From Spirochaetae bacterium HGW-Spirochaetae-3 (GTDB lineage: Bacteria > Spirochaetota > Spirochaetia > Treponematales > UBA12059), in assembly GCA_002839315.1 (NCBI GenBank), contig PGXV01000011.1, positions 1 through 64,000 on the forward strand: a stretch of 64,000 nucleotides of DNA, written 5' to 3'. Within the stretch, counting starts at the first letter, position 1; each line of letters opens with the position of its first letter. Below the pieces are notes generated by a model that was given only the letters and a program-made list of their open reading frames with translations, was not told the DNA's origin and made no database searches. A program made the translations under genes and the position numbers. Below are positions 50,076-59,485 of the stretch, one piece after another.

Positions 50076-52016
50076 TCAGCGACCGCCGAGCGTCACGACG
50101 CGCTTGGCCTTGGGGTCCCAGTAAACGGTTGCGCCAGAACGCTCGTCGTAGTCGCCCGAATAGACGACGCCGCCTATGACCACCTCGGAGCAGGGTACTA
50201 GATCGGCGTCCTTGGCGGAGCCGGGGACCTTGGCGTAGAAGCTCAGCTCGACGACGGAGCCGTCGGGCGATACCCTGGCCCCGCCCGGATACTCCGGGTC
50301 CATCCTGGAGCCCTTGAGCGATACGGGCTTCCCGTCGCCGCGGGTCAGCGTAAGGCCGCCCTTGCCGCGCGACGCGAATACCAGCTCGGTCGTGCCGGGA
50401 ACGAAGGCCGGGTACCCGCAGGCCTTGAACGGCCCGAGGACGACGGCGTCCTTGTGCAGGTAGACGCCCGCGTCCTCGCGAGCCTCGAGGAAGGCGAACG
50501 AGGCGCCGTCGCTCGAGAAGGCGAATCCTTCGGGCGAGCCCGTCAGCGCTAACTGCACGCCGTCAACGACGACCGACGCGGTGGAGCCGTACCTGGACCT
50601 GAAGACGACGCGCTGTAGCCCGCCGAAGCGATAGAGGTACGCGTAGTATTCTCCGTCATAGGGCCCGGCTACGAGCTCGCCCGTCCCGTCGGGGCCGCCC
50701 ACGCGGTACAGCGTCGTCTTGTCGTCCTTGGCTACCGAAAAATAACCGTCGAAGGGTTCTACGGTCTCGGCGCCGGTGCGCGGATCCACGCGCCTGGTCT
50801 TGACGAGCTGGGTCGTATCTCCGACCCTCGAGACGGCCTCGGACTCGCGATAGGCGACTTCGCCGGACATCCTGACGCCGATGAAATACAGCCGATCCTC
50901 CCGGTCGAACGTCAGGTAGACGGCCATCAGGAGCGGACCCCAGCTAGTATTTCCCACGTGGACGTACTGCTGCTGTATAGGTCCCGAGCTGAAGCCGAAA
51001 GCCTCGCCCGACGGCGACTCGACGAACGCGTTGTCGGCGGCGGCGGCTCCGAGGAAGGGTCCGAAGCGCCCCTTCTCGGTCAGCGCGTAGTTCCTGTCGC
51101 CGGAGCGGTACCGTAGCGCGAACCCGTGGGAGCCCGACAGGAGCACGATCGGCTGTAGCTTCTCGATGAATTCCAGCCGTAGCGTAGTCTGCTCCATCCC
51201 GAGGCTCTTCGTCACGGCAACGGCGCCGAAGCCGTATCGGCCGTAGCCTTCCGGCAGCGGTACGGGCACGGGGAAACCCGACAGATCGTAGAAGCCCGGA
51301 TTGCTCGAGACCGCCGCGAGCCTCGCTTCTCCGTCGCCGCGGGTCAGCGCGACGAGCCACTCCTTGCCGTCGGCGTATTCCGAGACGATCAGCACGGAAC
51401 CGCCGTAGGCTATACCGCAGACGTCCGACAGGAGCGGTAGAGGGATGAATAGCCCGTCCCACAGGACGCCCTTATCGCCTCGCCTCTCTACCTTGACAGC
51501 GGCGCTCGCGCCGTCGACGCCGATGGCGGCGGCTCCGAGGAACACGTCTTCGGCCTCGCCGAGCGACTTGACGGCGACGCCGTCGTCGAGCAGCAGTTCG
51601 TAGACGCCGTCCTTGCGCTTGCCGGCGTACAGGCGGCCCTTGTGCTCCGGCGCGTCCTTCTTCTCGGCGCGGGCCGTGAGCGCGGCGTACGGCCCGAGCT
51701 TTTCGCCGGCCGGCCCGAGCAGGTACCAGGCGCTCGCGTCCTTTACGATGAACGACGTGACCGGTACGGTATCGCCGTTACGGACCGGCGACACCGAGGT
51801 AAAGGGACCGAACGAGCCGCTCGCCGTCGCGACGTACCAACTGGAGCCGCTAACGGCGACGCCGTAGTACGAACCGGACGTCGGGCCTTGCCACAGATTG
51901 AAGCCCTTGGCCCCGGAAGGGAACTTCCCCTGGGCTCCGACCGCCAAGGGCGACGACAGGAGCGCGCACGCTCCGACGATCACCGGTATAATCATCCGCA
52001 GGCGTACATGCTTCAT
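50076..52016 (-). CDS. Large secreted repeat protein, beta-propeller-like
   Basis: A 646-aa protein with a signal peptide (hydrophobic core at about 9-26, cleavage near VGAQ). The body contains many degenerate repeats of about 40-60 residues in which a G-P-F or G-P-x block follows a short strand (GSFGPFTS, EKLGPYAAL, KGRFGPFLG, DAVVLGPFKA), as in WD/WG-type propellers. It should be periplasmic or surface-exposed. No enzyme motif is apparent. I cannot assign a function. Confidence 0.65.
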   Translation of the reverse strand: MKHVRLRMIIPVIVGACALLSSPLAVGAQGKFPSGAKGFNLWQGPTSGSYYGVAVSGSSWYVATASGSFGPFTSVSPVRNGDTVPVTSFIVKDASAWYLLGPAGEKLGPYAALTARAEKKDAPEHKGRLYAGKRKDGVYELLLDDGVAVKSLGEAEDVFLGAAAIGVDGASAAVKVERRGDKGVLWDGLFIPLPLLSDVCGIAYGGSVLIVSEYADGKEWLVALTRGDGEARLAAVSSNPGFYDLSGFPVPVPLPEGYGRYGFGAVAVTKSLGMEQTTLRLEFIEKLQPIVLLSGSHGFALRYRSGDRNYALTEKGRFGPFLGAAAADNAFVESPSGEAFGFSSGPIQQQYVHVGNTSWGPLLMAVYLTFDREDRLYFIGVRMSGEVAYRESEAVSRVGDTTQLVKTRRVDPRTGAETVEPFDGYFSVAKDDKTTLYRVGGPDGTGELVAGPYDGEYYAYLYRFGGLQRVVFRSRYGSTASVVVDGVQLALTGSPEGFAFSSDGASFAFLEAREDAGVYLHKDAVVLGPFKACGYPAFVPGTTELVFASRGKGGLTLTRGDGKPVSLKGSRMDPEYPGGARVSPDGSVVELSFYAKVPGSAKDADLVPCSEVVIGGVVYSGDYDERSGATVYWDPKAKRVVTLGGR

Positions 52017-52241
52017 GGGGACGGTCCTTCCTGTACTACTTTGCTAGAGATGAAAACACCCTACTATTAAGGCACCGTTCCCCGTATCGCGCAAGATCGC
52101 CGTTAAATACGATTTTATCGATTTATCGCGTTTCTTCCTTGTTATTAGCAATGATACGGCCAACCCTTCAGTCGGGGCCCGAAACCGGAGGAATCCTCGG
52201 TCTCCGACCAGGACTTACACTTTCTACGTAAGGAGAAATGA

Positions 52242-52709
52242 ATGCCAAAACCGGATCAGATCAACCTGACGATCTCGGATGACGACGTGGCGACCATCCA
52301 TGCGACGATAGAGGTGCTAAGGGCCAAGCTGATGCCTCATCTCAAGACGCTCGCGGCCAAGGATCGCGGTAGCATGTTGAAACTGGGGAGCAAGTCCGTG
52401 GCTTTCGTACAGAAATCCTTCGAGTACGGCCGGCAATACAGTAACCTGGTACCGGCGTTCCTGGAGATGGATGCCTTCAGCGCGGATATCAAGGCTACCA
52501 ATACGCTGCAGGCGATGATACGAGCGCTAGAACCTATACTGGAAGCTCTGGACGACAGCCTGATGCTGGCCGGATCGGAGGCGTACGAAGGCGCGCTGAT
52601 GCTCTACCAGAACGTCAAAGGCGCGGCGAGGGCCAAGGATCCCAACGCGAAGACCATCCTGGATGACTTATCCGATCAATTCAAGCGAGCGCCTCACCGC
52701 AAGGATTGA
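52242..52709 (+). CDS. Conserved hypothetical helical protein
   Basis: A 155-aa, all-helical protein without a signal peptide. I recall relatives in Bacteroidota and spirochaetes starting with a similar (Q/D)-x-N-L-T-I-S-D-(D/E) stretch and a GSKSVAFVQKS(F/Y)E-like segment, all of unknown function. AAGGAG lies before the ATG. A 21-bp tandem repeat array begins about 100 bp after the stop, the same arrangement as at 25191-26191. The 225-bp gap before it is a divergent promoter region shared with the propeller protein. Confidence 0.72.
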   Translation: MPKPDQINLTISDDDVATIHATIEVLRAKLMPHLKTLAAKDRGSMLKLGSKSVAFVQKSFEYGRQYSNLVPAFLEMDAFSADIKATNTLQAMIRALEPILEALDDSLMLAGSEAYEGALMLYQNVKGAARAKDPNAKTILDDLSDQFKRAPHRKD

Positions 52710-52810
52710 CGAGCGCATACCGGCGCGCCGTGGAGACCTTCGGCGCCGGTTTCATTCGGGTAGCGAGACGCGGTTTGGCTATTCAGCCCATCAGCGCTTC
52801 GGCTCGGATG

Positions 52811-53041
52811 CCCTGTCGAGACCCTCGGAAGCCCTATCGAGACCCTCCGAGGCCCTATCGAGACCCTCCGAAGCCCTATCGAGACCCTCCGAGGCCCTAT
52901 CGAGACCCTCCGAGGCTCAATCGAGACCCTCCGAGGCTCAATCGAGACCCTCGGAGGCTCAATCGAGACCCTCGGAGGCTCAATCGAGACCCTCGGAGGC
53001 CCAATCGAGACCCTCGGAGGCCCTATCGAGACCCTCCGAGG
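52811..53041 (+). repeat. 21-bp tandem repeat, 11 units
   Basis: Eleven units of exactly 21 bp in a row (231 bp) follow the pattern C(C/T)C(T/A)ATCGAGACCCTCSGAGG. Two sub-types (CCCTAT and CTCAAT) are arranged in blocks, which indicates recent copying within the array. All three forward frames are open, so coding is not supported by frame alone. Confidence 0.93.
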
Positions 53042-53052
53042 CTCTCCGAATC

Positions 53053-53520
53053 TTATCCGAAGAAGCTATTCCAGAGGGTTTCCATCCACGAACGGGTTCT
53101 CCTCAGGATCGTAAGCGCGCCGAGCAGGATGAGCGTCGCGCCGAGCAGGATTCCGGCCGCGTAGGCCGGCGATACGCCCGTCGAGAGGACGGACGTCGCG
53201 GGGTCGGCGGGGTCGAAATACACGGGGACGATATCGCCGCGCTCGTAGGGGCCGCGGTACGAGTACGGATCGCCGACGCCGTACCCGACGATATTGTTGC
53301 GGTAGCGAACGCCAAGCGCCTCGTATTCATAGGCGATGATCAGTTCATCACTCTTGCCGCGCCGCACGATCCGGAACTCGACGATACGGCCGTCCGCGGC
53401 CGCGTACTCGACGGAACGAGACTTGCGCAGGTAATCGGGGGCGGAGACGAGGACGAGGAGGACGCCGATCGACGCGAGGAGCGCTCCCAGCGCCCGCGTC
53501 GATCGGCTCGCAGGATCCAA
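53053..53520 (-). CDS. DUF3592 membrane protein
   Basis: A 155-aa protein with membrane segments at both ends (about 12-28 and 118-140) and an outside domain of the DUF3592 type (YEALGVRYRNNIVGYGV, then VPVYFDPADPATSVL, the family's most typical stretch). Function unknown. It is last in a minus-strand set with the genes at 53522 and 53759, and the tandem repeat lies just beyond its stop. Confidence 0.82.
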   Translation of the reverse strand: MDPASRSTRALGALLASIGVLLVLVSAPDYLRKSRSVEYAAADGRIVEFRIVRRGKSDELIIAYEYEALGVRYRNNIVGYGVGDPYSYRGPYERGDIVPVYFDPADPATSVLSTGVSPAYAAGILLGATLILLGALTILRRTRSWMETLWNSFFG

Positions 53521-53521
53521 G

Positions 53522-53752
53522 CTACCCGAGCGCCGGCGCGCCCGCGAACGACGATACCGTCAGCAGCAGGCCGAACAGCAGCGGGACGAGGACGTACGAC
53601 ACGAAGTGCAGGGCGTCGCCGAGGCGTTCGCCGAAGCGCGCCTTCATCGGCTCTAGCTTCTTGAACGCGGACGGCCGCCTGACGCGCATCACGGCGGAAT
53701 AGGCGCCGTACGCGATGGCGAGGAGCCCTATGGCGAGCGTCGGCAGGCTCAC
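53522..53752 (-). CDS. Small membrane protein
   Basis: A 76-aa protein with two hydrophobic segments separated by a basic loop (RRPSAFKKLEPMKARFG). It lies 1 bp before the DUF3592 gene and 6 bp after the DUF1015 gene, so all three are co-transcribed. A Gly/Ala-rich helix at the start and the RxP-F-KKL loop recall small proteins beside DUF3592 genes. Function unknown. Confidence 0.6.
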   Translation of the reverse strand: MSLPTLAIGLLAIAYGAYSAVMRVRRPSAFKKLEPMKARFGERLGDALHFVSYVLVPLLFGLLLTVSSFAGAPALG

Positions 53753-53758
53753 GCGGCG

Positions 53759-55096
53759 TTACCTGACTATCTTCCTGGCTTCTATATAGAAGCGCTTCTC
53801 GGGAGCCTCGCCCATCGAGAAGGTCTTGCGGGGCATAGCCCCGTCCCGGATGACGGTGCCGAAGAAAGTAGACTTGTCTATCGGAGGCAGGTAGACGCCG
53901 ACGTTTCCGGGCTTCCTGGCGAGGGTCTCGAGGCTCTCGGTGCCGTGGATATAGTCGATGACGGTGCCCGCGTGCGCCTTAAGGTGCGCGTCGAGTATCT
54001 CCTGGATGGTACCGGCGGCTAGGTTGGCGCGCGGCTTGGCGAATCGGACGAGGCCGCTGCTCCCGGGGGAGACGATAGCGAAGCGATGCTCGCCGGAGGT
54101 CGGTTCGTCGGTCTTCTTGACGGCCGTCTTCCAGTCCATCGCCTCGAAACTGGCCCCGGCCGACGCGAGGTCGGCCATGAGGGCCCGTTCGTCGGCCTTG
54201 AAAAGCACGCGGTGTATAGGGTGGAACGGGAGGCCTTCATCGTAGATGTTGACGAGCTCGACGAGCGCGTAGCGGGCGGGGTGGGACATGATGTCCGCGT
54301 CGCCGGAGTTCGCCTTCTTGGTCTCTTCCCATATGGCCTTGGCGGTCGCAAGGGAGTGGTTGCCGTCGCCGACGGCGAACAGGAGCACGTCGGGGGAGCC
54401 GTACCTGGCCTCGTAGGCCGCGCGGTCTGCGACAGCCTCGAGGGCGGAGGCGACCGCGGCAATGTCAGCTTCGCTGGTGACGTGGGCGCCGCGCACGCGG
54501 CCGGAACCCTTCATCAGGTTAAAATCGTATAATTTCGCCAGCTTGTCCATCCTGGCATACAAGGGCTCGATGACGCTGCGCTTGGGATCGTCTATCAGCA
54601 GCATGATATGGGGCAATTCCAGGGGCGCGCCGCGGCGGATATCCATACGCGGCGGCAGGCGCTCTACGATGGTGCCCTCGGTCGGGCGGACGAGGCTCTT
54701 GACGCCCTTGCCGTACTGGTAGGCCTCGAGGTCGACGGCTATCATGAGGCCCTTGCGGGGATGCTTCTCGAACGGGGTCGAGCGCTCGACGAGCACGAAG
54801 CCCGGCTTCTGCCTGGTCAGGTCGCCGGCCTCGAGGTACGATCGCATCGCGGAGCGTATCTTCTCTACTCGGGCGGACTTGTCGGCGTCCTCGAGGTAGC
54901 ATTCGGGGAAAATGAGGTTAAGGGCGCTGGGTTCCGAACCCACTACGCGGGAGACGTCTTCCCAGTATTCGCGCTCGCTGGAGTACTGGTCGCAGGCCAC
55001 GACGGCCCACTTCGAATAATCGGTTCCGGCGGACGGCAGGTACACTTCCGGTACGGCGACGCCGAGGGCCGCCAGTCTTTGCGTTACATCGCTCAT
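53759..55096 (-). CDS. DUF1015-family protein
   Basis: A 445-aa cytosolic protein of the DUF1015 family (VVACDQYSSEREYW near residues 32-45, and AVGDGNHSLATAKA near 242-255, the most conserved block). Members are common in anaerobes and lie near amino-acid metabolism genes, but the function is not established to my knowledge. The start is close to AGGAGAAG. It is the first gene of a three-gene unit. Confidence 0.85.
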   Translation of the reverse strand: MSDVTQRLAALGVAVPEVYLPSAGTDYSKWAVVACDQYSSEREYWEDVSRVVGSEPSALNLIFPECYLEDADKSARVEKIRSAMRSYLEAGDLTRQKPGFVLVERSTPFEKHPRKGLMIAVDLEAYQYGKGVKSLVRPTEGTIVERLPPRMDIRRGAPLELPHIMLLIDDPKRSVIEPLYARMDKLAKLYDFNLMKGSGRVRGAHVTSEADIAAVASALEAVADRAAYEARYGSPDVLLFAVGDGNHSLATAKAIWEETKKANSGDADIMSHPARYALVELVNIYDEGLPFHPIHRVLFKADERALMADLASAGASFEAMDWKTAVKKTDEPTSGEHRFAIVSPGSSGLVRFAKPRANLAAGTIQEILDAHLKAHAGTVIDYIHGTESLETLARKPGNVGVYLPPIDKSTFFGTVIRDGAMPRKTFSMGEAPEKRFYIEARKIVR

Positions 55097-55237
55097 GATC
55101 TTCTCCTTTTACGCCCCGGACGCTCCGACGGGGACGCCCCGGGCGGGTGCCATTATGCGACGATTAGCCGGAATGGTCAAATCCGTCACTTGCGCGCCGG
55201 CGAACCGAAAGGCTACTATCGAACAGCGAGGTTCTCC

Positions 55238-56137
55238 ATGAGTCCCGATTACAAAGCGCTTTCCAAGAATAAAGCCATTGTCCTGGCGACGGCGACGGCG
55301 TTCATCTGGGGAATTTCGTTCCTCAGCATCAAGACCGCCATAGCCGTGGTACCGCCCATCAGCCTAGGGCTAGCCCGCTTCATCATCGCCTGCCTGATAC
55401 TGCTGGCGGTATTCGCGGCCAAGCGCAAGAGGCCCGCCCTTGCGCTAAAAGACCTGCCGCTGATGGCCGGTACCGGCCTCATGGGCGTGACGCTGTACTT
55501 CATAGGCGAGAACAACGGCGTCAAACTACTCTCGGCGTCGGAAGCCTCCATCATCGTCGGCACGATACCGGTCCTGACTATGCTGGCCGAGCGCGTCTTT
55601 ACGCGCTCCAGGCTGACCGCCGGTCAGTACGTCGGCGCGGGCCTTTCCGCGGTCGGAGTCTCGCTGATAGTGCTGGAATCCCTGCGGCTGAGCCCGGCGC
55701 CGCTCGGCTACCTGTACATGATACTCGCGGCCCTGTCGTGGGTCGCGTACGCGTTCATGACCAAGCCGCTCCTGGTCGAGTACGACAGCCTCGAAGTGAC
55801 GTTCTGGCAGAGCCTGTTCGGCGCGATCGGGTTCGTGCCCTTCGCGCTCTTCGAGCGCATGGACTGGTCGGCGCTGACGCCGCTCGTGGCCATCAACGTG
55901 CTGTACCTGGGAGTGTTCTGCTCGGCGATCGGCTACCTGTTCTACGTAGCCAGCCTCAAGACGCTCGGAGCCGGCGTCTCGAGCGTATTCATCAACCTGA
56001 TACCGGTGGTATCGGTGATCGCGTCGTTCCTGATACTGGGCGAACGGCTTAGCCCGATCCAGCTGGCGGGAGGCATCGTCGCGGTGGGCGGCGTATACCT
56101 GGCCAGCTTGGCGGGCAAGGCCCGCTCCGCTCAGTAG
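55238..56137 (+). CDS. EamA/DMT-family transporter
   Basis: A 299-aa protein with ten hydrophobic segments arranged as two EamA halves (ATAFIWGISFLSIKTA in the first; AALSWVAYAFMTKPLL in the second). Such carriers export or import small metabolites such as amino acids. I start it at 55238; longer frames extend into the opposite strand of the DUF1015 gene. It overlaps the end of the next, convergent gene by seven bases. Confidence 0.87.
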   Translation: MSPDYKALSKNKAIVLATATAFIWGISFLSIKTAIAVVPPISLGLARFIIACLILLAVFAAKRKRPALALKDLPLMAGTGLMGVTLYFIGENNGVKLLSASEASIIVGTIPVLTMLAERVFTRSRLTAGQYVGAGLSAVGVSLIVLESLRLSPAPLGYLYMILAALSWVAYAFMTKPLLVEYDSLEVTFWQSLFGAIGFVPFALFERMDWSALTPLVAINVLYLGVFCSAIGYLFYVASLKTLGAGVSSVFINLIPVVSVIASFLILGERLSPIQLAGGIVAVGGVYLASLAGKARSAQ

Positions 56138-57792
56138 CCGTCAGAGAGCGACTTGTTGACGTCCCGCTGGTACAGCTCCTGGTAGACGAAGCTCCTGTCG
56201 CGGAGCTTGTCCTTGATAGGCTGGGAGAAGGGAATCAGCCGCCAGAAGATACCCCGGACCTCCTTGTCCAGCTTCTGGATGCCGTCGCTCTCCTTCGTAA
56301 GCCAGATGATGTAGTCCTGGATGAAGAATTCCTTCACGTCGCCCTTGAGCTTCTGCTTCACGAACCATTGGTAGTACTGGCCGGTAATCCCCTCTTCCAT
56401 CCAGTAGTAGGAAGCCTTCTCCTTCGCTGCCTGCCAGCGCATGTCGGCCACGGCTATCGCTATAGCGATGCGGAGATTCTTGGGATACATCGGTACCGCT
56501 ATCCTCGCGCGGCTCGTATGCCGGTTGTAGCGATCGAAAGGTTCCCAGCAGACGCCGGTGTCGCCGTAGCTCGGCAGGAGTATGATGTAGGGCTCTATAC
56601 GGTTGAGGGCGCTCTTGTACGGTCGGCAATAGGCCTGGGTATCGATGCTCTCCAGCCACGCGAGCGCGTCGAGGACGTTCTCCCGGGTGCCGATCTCCCG
56701 CAGGTTCAGGTGGAAATACTCCTTGGTGACGAGCGGAAAATGGTTTCCCTGGCGCCCGGAGCACATCTTGAGCATCTGCCTGGCCGTGTCGAATTCCTGC
56801 GACAGCGCCTGCAGGTTGGCCTTGGTGTCCTCGCCGAGCGAGCCTACCTTGTCCTTGACGGTCTGTACGTCCTTGGTCGCCTCCTCGAACGCCTCGGCGC
56901 TGGAGACCAGCTCCTTGTCGGCCGCGAGCAGACGGCGCAGAATCTCGCCAAGCTCCGTAATAGTCTTCTTCTGCCCATCGTTATACGGCGCGGGCACTTG
57001 ATAGAAACCTGGCATGCCGCCGTGCTCGCAGACGATGTCTACGCGATCCCTGATCATGCCCTCGAGGGTCTTGCGTTCCTCCGCCTTGGCCTTCAGGAAG
57101 GCCTCGGCCGTATCGCGCTTGCCCATCGCCTTCTGCAACAGCGTATTGAATCGGGCTCGCTCATCGCCGCGGGCCTGGCTCACCTCATCGGTGCTGCTCG
57201 GGTTGATCTGGCCCATCGCGACGTGGCGGAGCCATTCGTCGAGATAGTATACCGGTTCCGCGCTCGTCTTCTGGTGAATGATCCTGGAGAACAGCGAGCG
57301 CTGCTCGGGTCCTATCATCGTCGGAAGCGCCAGGCCGAAACGCACCATCAGCTGCTTGGGGATTACGGGATTGTTCGCGACTACCCGCGGTATCATATGG
57401 GATACCATGTTCCAGTAGGCCGTGATGACCTGCTGGCGATACATGCCCCGGTCCTTGGGATCCGTCGCCTGAAGGTATTTCTTGAGGAGCTCGTGGAAGC
57501 GAAGGGAGCCTTCGCCCTCGCCGGCGAGCGCTTTCTGGTAGTACTGAGGGTCGTCGAAGAAGGTATTCGGTGGATCGGACTCGAAGCGGGCGACCGGCTC
57601 GTAGGCCTTCTTGGCCAGGTCCACCTCGAACTCGCCCTTGGCCTCGAGCTCGCCGGACACGCTCATGCCGCCGAACAGCGCCTCGAAGCTCGGGCCGTCC
57701 GCCGCGGGCTTGTGAGCCGCCGGCTTCATCGAGTACTCCTCGACTCCTCCGCCTATCAGCGCCGCAATCTCAGGATCGATCTCATCGGACAT
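56131..57792 (-). CDS. Large hypothetical protein
   Basis: A 553-aa soluble protein with no signal peptide and no membrane helix. The first 60 residues are low-complexity, with acidic patches. The middle (about 215-345) is a long helical, partly coiled-coil stretch. The C-terminal part has many Trp, Tyr and Arg residues (for example WRLIPFSQPIKDKLRDRSFVY). I know no family. Its length and the coiled coil suggest a structural or scaffold protein. Confidence 0.65.
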   Translation of the reverse strand: MSDEIDPEIAALIGGGVEEYSMKPAAHKPAADGPSFEALFGGMSVSGELEAKGEFEVDLAKKAYEPVARFESDPPNTFFDDPQYYQKALAGEGEGSLRFHELLKKYLQATDPKDRGMYRQQVITAYWNMVSHMIPRVVANNPVIPKQLMVRFGLALPTMIGPEQRSLFSRIIHQKTSAEPVYYLDEWLRHVAMGQINPSSTDEVSQARGDERARFNTLLQKAMGKRDTAEAFLKAKAEERKTLEGMIRDRVDIVCEHGGMPGFYQVPAPYNDGQKKTITELGEILRRLLAADKELVSSAEAFEEATKDVQTVKDKVGSLGEDTKANLQALSQEFDTARQMLKMCSGRQGNHFPLVTKEYFHLNLREIGTRENVLDALAWLESIDTQAYCRPYKSALNRIEPYIILLPSYGDTGVCWEPFDRYNRHTSRARIAVPMYPKNLRIAIAIAVADMRWQAAKEKASYYWMEEGITGQYYQWFVKQKLKGDVKEFFIQDYIIWLTKESDGIQKLDKEVRGIFWRLIPFSQPIKDKLRDRSFVYQELYQRDVNKSLSDGY

Positions 57793-57886
57793 CGCTCACC
57801 GCCCCGTCTACGTGGTATTCTTTTTAACGACGCTAGCAGTGTACCCCATAGCGGCCTACGAGACAAGTTTTACGGGTCGCGCCCGG

Positions 57887-58858
57887 TCAGGGACAGCGCG
57901 AGCGATGGAACAGCTCCGTCTCGCCTATCACCGCCGCGATATACGGGCATATGCCGTCCAGCGTGTACTGGTCTTCCTTGGTGATCACGTCGTCCTCGTC
58001 GTAGGACTGGATGACGACGATGCCGGTGATACGATCGCGACCGTAGAGCGGGGCGCCGAGCCAGTACTTCGACGGATACCCTATCTTCCTGACATCGGGA
58101 GGCAGGGGCGTCTTGCCGCTTTCGAATATGAAAGAAGCCTTACAGTGATTGTAGATGTAGCCGCATAAGCCTGAATCCAGCGTCCACGGCATGGTATCGA
58201 AGTCGTCCTTCTCATCGCGCCAGTACACCGGGCGAAACAGGCCGGCGGACGCATCGACCTTGGCTATGACGATATTGCGGCGGGCGGCCGGTATAACGCC
58301 CTGCATGACTTCATGGATTCTAGAGTAGAGATCCTTGATATCGACGGTCTCATCCAGCAACGACGCTATGCGCCGTATAGCCAGCTCCCTTTCCTGATTG
58401 GCCAACTGAACGGCCAAGGATAGCGCGTCCGCTACGCATTCGACGAATGCCAGGTCGTCGTCTGAGTACCGACCGCCGGGGACGTAGGTCTGGACGGCAA
58501 GCACTCCTAAGGGTAAGCCGTCGCGGTTGAGCATAGGCATACCGATATAGTCGCTCGGCAGGGAACCGATGGGCGTAACGCCGACCGGCGGAGTCGGGTC
58601 GACGGACAACCAGTACCGGTTCGCGGAATCCAGGACGTACGCGGTCCATCCTTCCCGGGGATACACTATCAGCGAGTCTTCGACCGCCGACACGTCGACG
58701 TAATAAGGGAAGCGCACGCCATCGCCCTCTACGAGGCTTACATACATATTCTCAGCCTGCATACGCGCGTTCAATGTTGCATGGCAAGCCGCGTATACCG
58801 ACGGCAAGGAACATCGCGAGTTTATTAGGCGCAATACTTTTCGGCAATCGTCGACCAA
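57887..58858 (-). CDS. Two-GAF-domain sensor protein
   Basis: A 323-aa protein with two GAF domains in tandem (about 15-150, with MLNRDGLPLGVLAVQT; and 165-315, with GAPLYGRDRITGIVVIQSYD). There is no kinase, cyclase or HTH output domain, so it must signal by binding partners. The ligand is unknown. The upstream region runs into the repeat array at 58917. Confidence 0.8.
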   Translation of the reverse strand: MVDDCRKVLRLINSRCSLPSVYAACHATLNARMQAENMYVSLVEGDGVRFPYYVDVSAVEDSLIVYPREGWTAYVLDSANRYWLSVDPTPPVGVTPIGSLPSDYIGMPMLNRDGLPLGVLAVQTYVPGGRYSDDDLAFVECVADALSLAVQLANQERELAIRRIASLLDETVDIKDLYSRIHEVMQGVIPAARRNIVIAKVDASAGLFRPVYWRDEKDDFDTMPWTLDSGLCGYIYNHCKASFIFESGKTPLPPDVRKIGYPSKYWLGAPLYGRDRITGIVVIQSYDEDDVITKEDQYTLDGICPYIAAVIGETELFHRSRCP

Positions 58859-59011
58859 GGAAGAATCCTCCGTAGCTAACGTCTATCAAGCTATGCTGAG
58901 AGTATTATACCATAGAAAGGACCGCCGGTAGGCGACCGGGTTCACGGATTGGCTCCAGCCCGCCGGAGATACCGGCGCGGCGCGTACCGTACTCCGCGGT
59001 AGCGGAGCATT

Positions 59012-59069
59012 GCGAGGAAATGTATTGAAGGTGTTCGCCGAGGGCGAACTGCGATACAATTCCCCTCGC
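59012..59069. mobile_element. MITE/REP-like palindromic element 1
   Basis: A 58-bp element with imperfect terminal inverted repeats, GCGAGGAAATGTATTG and CGATACAATTCCCCTCGC. The inner GTTCGCC/GGCGAAC completes a hairpin. It has no coding capacity. Confidence 0.6.
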
Positions 59070-59150
59070 TCCATACCGGTTTAACACATAAAAAGGACCG
59101 CCAGTAGGCGGCCGGGTTCACGGATTGGTTCTAGCTCGCCGGGGGTACCG

Positions 59151-59281
59151 GCGAGGGAATTGCCCTCCATTCGAAAACAACCTGTTTTCTCATTCCGGGC
59201 CGCGGTTCGCCCCTTCCGTGCGCATCCTGCGCACTCATCGCCGCGGTCGCGGCGCGGCGCGTACCGGTCAATTCCCCTCGC
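59151..59281. mobile_element. MITE/REP-like palindromic element 2
   Basis: A 131-bp element between GCGAGGGAATTG and CAATTCCCCTCGC. The ends are the same family as in element 1 and in the 90-bp insert at 26360-26449, but the inside is unrelated and GC-rich. It has no coding capacity. Confidence 0.6.
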
Positions 59282-59294
59282 TCCATACCGGTTT

Positions 59295-59338
59295 AGCACA
59301 TAAAAAGGACCGCCAGTAGGCGGTCCTTTTTATGTGCT
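59295..59338 (-). terminator. Terminator of tRNA-Ala, bidirectional
   Basis: A perfect inverted repeat of 20 bp per arm (59295-59314 and 59319-59338) with a four-base loop. The arms contain GGACCGCC and an A5/T5 run, so it can stop transcription in both directions. It begins 3 bp after the tRNA 3' end. Confidence 0.92.
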
Positions 59339-59341
59339 AAG

Positions 59342-59414
<73 letters not shown>

Positions 59415-59485
59415 GAAGCAATACGAGATTATCGGCGTCGTGCGCCGTAGGCATAGAGAAGGTAGTCGCGGGCGAGCTGGAGCGT

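Larger units (their letters stand above)
58917..59340. repeat. Repeat array next to tRNA-Ala
   Basis: The module AAGGACCGCC(A/G)GTAGGCG(A/G)CCGGGTTCACGGATTGG occurs at 58917 and 59093, and its first half again at 59304. Each of the last two copies is preceded by ATTCCCCTCGCTCCATACCG, then GTTTA(A/G)CACATAAA. This copies part of the 3' end and the terminator of the tRNA gene that follows (in inverse orientation). No ORF here is credible, although the GAF gene's promoter must lie at the left end. Confidence 0.75.

Noticed and set aside
50076-52016. Glycoside hydrolase or peptidase activity for the propeller-like protein
   Set aside because: No catalytic motif was found; only a signal peptide and degenerate repeats are visible.
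52811-53041. Possible CRISPR array
   Set aside because: The units follow each other without spacers, and no cas gene is present; it is a simple tandem repeat. The same applies to 25237-25404.
52663-53664. 333-codon frame with SRPSEA repeats
   Set aside because: It starts inside the preceding gene, crosses the DUF3592 gene on the other strand, and owes its openness to a 21-bp repeat that is open in all three forward frames.
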